Assembly (NCBI GenBank): GCA_009923965.1
Contig: RFSL01000032.1
Coordinates: 1 to 8,613, forward strand
Source: Flavobacteriia bacterium
GTDB lineage: Bacteria > Bacteroidota > Bacteroidia > Flavobacteriales_D > Crocinitomicaceae
Direction: 5' to 3'
DNA: 8,613 bases
The translations under genes were made by a program, and so were the position numbers. The notes below the pieces were generated by a model. It was not told where the DNA came from and did not search any database. It saw only the letters and a list, made by a program, of their open reading frames with translations. Below are positions 6,174 through 8,613 of this stretch, piece by piece (the first letter of the stretch is position 1; each line of letters opens with the position of its first letter).

Positions 6174-7912
6174 TATAATACGTTATTTTCTTTCATTACT
6201 CTATTTAACCAGCGCAGCATAGCAAATAAGATAATCGCAGCTGCCATTACTAATGCAAAGTTTAGGTAGAAGAAATTTTCTTTTTGTTCAGTAGTTTCCC
6301 AAAGACTTGAAAGCATCCCTGAAAGTTTATTTCCAACAGAAATCGCTAAGAAAAATCCTCCCATCATTAAAGCAGTAATACGTGGAGGACTTAATTTAGA
6401 AACCAATGAAAGTCCCATCGGTGATAAACATAATTCTCCAATAGTTATTACTCCATAGGAAGCTAACAACCATAAGGAACTTGCTTTACCAGTCATGTCA
6501 TTGGTAGCAAATACTGCCCCAACCATTACTAAAGCAGATAAAGCAGTAATTATTAGTCCGATGAAGATTTTAGTAGGCGTACTTGGCTCTCTTTTTCTTC
6601 TTCTAAAGAAACCCCATACACCGACCATGATTGGCGTTAGTAATACAACCCAAAATGGATTAATAGATTGGTATAATTCTGTAGAGTAGAGTTTTAAATC
6701 CTTGCCTTTTTGAGGGATTTTTTCTTTTGGAAGATTACTAAAATACATCCTTGATTTCTTTTGTAACTCAATGTTACTATTATATGAAGCTCTTGCATCT
6801 AATTCAGCTTTCGTAGAACTTGGCATCGTTTCAGCAATCTTCTCTAATTTAGCAATTGAATCTTTGAAAGTTTTATTATCTGAAGATACTAATTCATTAT
6901 TAACCACCAGTTGAGCCATTCCTACTTTATCTGCAACACCTGCAACACCTGCTGACATTTCTCTATCTGTATGGTCTTCTGCCCAAATAGTAAGTGCGTC
7001 TCCATTTTGATGGAAGATAGCAAAGAATAAAATCACACAAGTAAATACAGCTAAAAGTGCTTTAATTGCACGGCTTTCCTTTGCCTCTGATTTGAAAGCT
7101 AAATAAATGAAGAATCCAATCACTGGAAGACATCCAATAATAAAAGCATCATTCGTATCAGATCCTAAGAAATTACCAGGGAGCATGTATCCTAAAGTTC
7201 CAAAAAGGAACATCGGTAAAACAGTTAAACCTAAAATTTTCCCTGTTGACATATCGCCATCTTGAAGCGGTTTAACGACATCATACGATTTAATATGCTT
7301 ATTCCCTAAAATAAAGATTACTACACCAACTAACATACCAACACCTGCTGCAGCAAAAGCAGCTCCCCAACCATAATTAATACGCATGTAGGCAGCGACA
7401 AAATTGCAAATGAATGCACCAATGTTTATACCCATATAAAAGATATTGAAACCTGCATCTTTTTTGTCTTTTAAAGAATCTTCACTATATAAACTTCCGA
7501 CTAACGTAGAAATGTTAGGCTTGAAAAATCCATTTCCTAAAATAATTAATAGAAGAGCAAGGTAAAAAGTGGTTGTCGAATGAACTGATAAAAAGAAATA
7601 ACCGCAAGCCATCATTAATCCTCCTATTATAATCGATCTTCTGTATCCTAAAAGTCGGTCAGCAATTAAGCCACCAATAAAAGGTGTTAAATAAACTAAC
7701 CCGAGATAAGTACCATAGATATCAGATTTTGTACCATCTGAGAATCCCATTCCACCATTATTCCACCCATCAATCATGTACAATGAGAAAATTCCAAGCA
7801 TTAAATAATAGCCAAAACGCTCCCACATTTCAGTTCCGAACATGTACCAAAGTCCCTTTGGATGTCCAAATTTCATTTCTATACCATTTGTTTGTTTTAA
7901 ATCTGCTGCCAT
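6173..7912 (-). CDS. POT/PTR2-family transporter paralogue with non-canonical helix 1/helix 7 residues and a large helix 7-8 insertion
   Basis: First gene of the minus-strand transporter pair, 579 residues, a predicted inner-membrane peptide:proton symporter. Family marks are clear: E28, E31, R32, Y35 and Y36 in EMWERFGYY; PTR2 signature 1 GGLIADRLLGY (80-90); K131 in GFFKPNISTLVGSLY; N163 in FNIFYMGINIGAF; and E493 in IGELCLSPMGLS. Two positions differ from its partner: the helix 1 second Arg is replaced by L39, and the helix 7 FEQ Glu is replaced by H301 (IFHQNGDALTIW). In studied POTs these two residues interact, so the loss of both together is notable. Residues about 312-415 form a hydrophilic insertion between helices 7 and 8 that the partner lacks (about 20 residues there); by POT topology it should be periplasmic. 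Part of it (about 345-390) is charged and helix-prone. Start ATG at 7912 is chosen as the longest frame, with the motif helix beginning about residue 20; no strong Shine-Dalgarno is seen. Its stop forms TAATG with the next gene. Confidence 0.92.
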   Translation of the reverse strand: MAADLKQTNGIEMKFGHPKGLWYMFGTEMWERFGYYLMLGIFSLYMIDGWNNGGMGFSDGTKSDIYGTYLGLVYLTPFIGGLIADRLLGYRRSIIIGGLMMACGYFFLSVHSTTTFYLALLLIILGNGFFKPNISTLVGSLYSEDSLKDKKDAGFNIFYMGINIGAFICNFVAAYMRINYGWGAAFAAAGVGMLVGVVIFILGNKHIKSYDVVKPLQDGDMSTGKILGLTVLPMFLFGTLGYMLPGNFLGSDTNDAFIIGCLPVIGFFIYLAFKSEAKESRAIKALLAVFTCVILFFAIFHQNGDALTIWAEDHTDREMSAGVAGVADKVGMAQLVVNNELVSSDNKTFKDSIAKLEKIAETMPSSTKAELDARASYNSNIELQKKSRMYFSNLPKEKIPQKGKDLKLYSTELYQSINPFWVVLLTPIMVGVWGFFRRRKREPSTPTKIFIGLIITALSALVMVGAVFATNDMTGKASSLWLLASYGVITIGELCLSPMGLSLVSKLSPPRITALMMGGFFLAISVGNKLSGMLSSLWETTEQKENFFYLNFALVMAAAIILFAMLRWLNRVMKENNVL

Positions 7913-8039
7913 AATTTTATATTTAGTTTGAAGCCGAATATAATAATAAAAATTATAAAGTGTCTAATTTAAGTTTTTAACAAAATAAAATATCCAAAAA
8001 CAATTCCTTATTTTAGCAAAAATATAAACTATAAAAACC
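7913..8039. promoter_or_regulatory. Divergent intergenic region, probable promoters for both flanking genes
   Basis: This 127-bp, very AT-rich gap separates the minus-strand POT operon from the plus-strand secreted-protein gene and must hold the start signals of both unless transcription enters from elsewhere. Toward the plus gene, TATTTTAG (8009-8016) matches the Bacteroidota TAnnTTTG -7 box with one mismatch, 23 bases before ATG 8040. Toward the minus gene, TATATTCG (complement of 7935-7942) also matches with one mismatch, 22 bases before its ATG. No convincing TTG -33 element accompanies either. I see no riboswitch-like fold or clear operator palindrome. Confidence 0.45.
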
Positions 8040-8613
8040 ATGAAAATATTTACACTTTTTATTGCTTCTTTTTGTTCATTCGGCATTTCATTTGGGCAAC
8101 TTTTTTCTGAAAATTTTGATTCCTATGCTGTTGGATCCTATTTGGGCCCCCAATCTACTTCTTGGTCTACATGGAGTGGAACGGAAGGTGGTGCGGAAGA
8201 TGTTACAATTACAAATAATAGTGCGAATTCAGCGCCTCATTCAATTTATTTGTCCTCAACAGCTACAGCTGGAGGCCCTCAAGATGTTATTTTAAAATTT
8301 GGTCAAGTTTACAATTCAGGAATTTTTACATTTGAATCTGATTTTTATGTGAATTCAGGAAAAACTGCTTATTTTAATTTTCAGGCAACTCAAACTCTAG
8401 GGCAAACTTGGGCATTAAATGTAAATTTGAATGCAGGAAATATGTTTATCGATGATGGTTCTACATCAAATTTAGTCGTTTCAACCTATCCTCAAGCTAC
8501 TTGGTTTAGCCTAAAAATTGAAGCTAATTTAACGCTTCATATTTGGAAGGCTTATATTGATGGTGTTTTAGTCGGCACTTGGACAAATGGAATCAATGCT
8601 CTTGCTTCAACTG
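8040..8613 (+). CDS. Secreted beta-rich protein, N-terminal part, likely T9SS cargo with a lectin/LamG-like domain; 3' truncated by window edge
   Basis: ATG 8040 opens a frame that stays open to the right edge (191 complete codons), so the C-terminus is not visible. Residues 1-19 are a signal peptide: MK, then a hydrophobic core (IFTLFIASFCSFGISFG), with likely cleavage before or after Q20. The mature start QLFSENFDSYAVGSYLG is a pattern I associate with Bacteroidota exported proteins that have a concanavalin-like/LamG jelly-roll domain. The rest alternates short hydrophobic beta strands with Gly, Ser, Thr and Asn turns, for example ILKFGQVYNSGIFTFESDFY, WFSLKIEANL and KAYIDGVLVGTW, as expected for such a fold. 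Export across the inner membrane by Sec and then by T9SS is inferred; the C-terminal sorting domain that would prove it lies beyond the window. Ligand or enzymatic activity cannot be named. It is transcribed divergently from the POT pair across a 127-bp gap, with no evident functional link. The frame has no internal stop or shift. Confidence 0.82.
   Translation, partial: MKIFTLFIASFCSFGISFGQLFSENFDSYAVGSYLGPQSTSWSTWSGTEGGAEDVTITNNSANSAPHSIYLSSTATAGGPQDVILKFGQVYNSGIFTFESDFYVNSGKTAYFNFQATQTLGQTWALNVNLNAGNMFIDDGSTSNLVVSTYPQATWFSLKIEANLTLHIWKAYIDGVLVGTWTNGINALAST

Noticed and set aside
7684..7914. 76-codon plus-strand open frame opposite the start of the upstream transporter
   Set aside because: It is antisense to the conserved ExxER and PTR2 signature region of the POT gene and has no features of its own.
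3273..7977. The 13-mer TAATTTAAGTTTT occurs at 3273-3285 and 7965-7977, both in intergenic DNA
   Set aside because: It is almost entirely A and T, sits at different distances from the nearest gene starts, and has no dyad or partner element; chance recurrence in AT-rich spacers is the simpler explanation.
8062..8295. 77-codon open frame on the plus strand near the right end
   Set aside because: It overlaps the 8040 frame in another phase, begins inside the signal-peptide coding region and encodes no sensible protein; the 8040 frame has the signal peptide and beta-rich pattern.
1..8613. Search by eye for CRISPR arrays, tRNA or rRNA genes, insertion-sequence ends, phage or toxin-antitoxin/defence genes
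   Set aside because: No regularly spaced repeats, no structured RNA signatures and no transposase, integrase or defence-like proteins are seen; nearly all DNA is accounted for by six genes, with gaps of at most 127 bp.

Overview
The window looks like an ordinary chromosomal stretch from an AT-rich member of the Bacteroidota, most likely the Flavobacteriales. The evidence is the Bacteroidota-type ParE/ParC sequences, a TAnnTTTG-like promoter box, the lack of clear Shine-Dalgarno sequences, a tandem pair of POT peptide transporters, and a secreted protein whose mature N-terminus resembles type IX secretion system (T9SS) cargo. Genus cannot be fixed from the sequence alone; assignment below order level would be a guess.

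Layout from left to right. Positions 2-574 hold the 3' end of parE (topoisomerase IV subunit B). Three bases later parC (578-3268) begins, so the two decatenase subunits form one operon. A weak AT-rich hairpin and a TAnnTTTG box lie in the 75-bp gap before the next plus-strand gene (3344-4606). That gene encodes a 420-residue polytopic membrane protein with several membrane-proximal histidines, whose family I do not recognise. It converges on a minus-strand pair: a 579-residue POT transporter (7912 to 6173) transcribed first, then a 494-residue POT transporter (6173 to 4689). The stop of the first and the start of the second overlap by one base (TAATG). A 127-bp divergent intergenic region (7913-8039) separates the pair from a plus-strand gene that starts at 8040 and runs off the right edge. 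It encodes a signal peptide followed by a beta-rich, probably lectin-like or LamG-like secreted domain.

How the genes relate. ParE and ParC assemble into the A2B2 topoisomerase IV that separates daughter chromosomes. The two POT proteins are predicted proton-coupled di/tripeptide importers of the inner membrane, probably co-translated. The upstream one departs from canonical POT chemistry: the helix 1 arginine and helix 7 glutamate that pair in studied homologues are replaced by Leu and His, and it carries about 100 extra residues between helices 7 and 8. The unknown membrane protein and the secreted protein have no evident functional link to their neighbours.

I see no RNA genes, CRISPR arrays, insertion sequences, phage genes or defence systems. 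No convincing new multi-gene system is present. The points most worth a second look are the non-canonical POT paralogue and the unrecognised histidine-bearing membrane protein.
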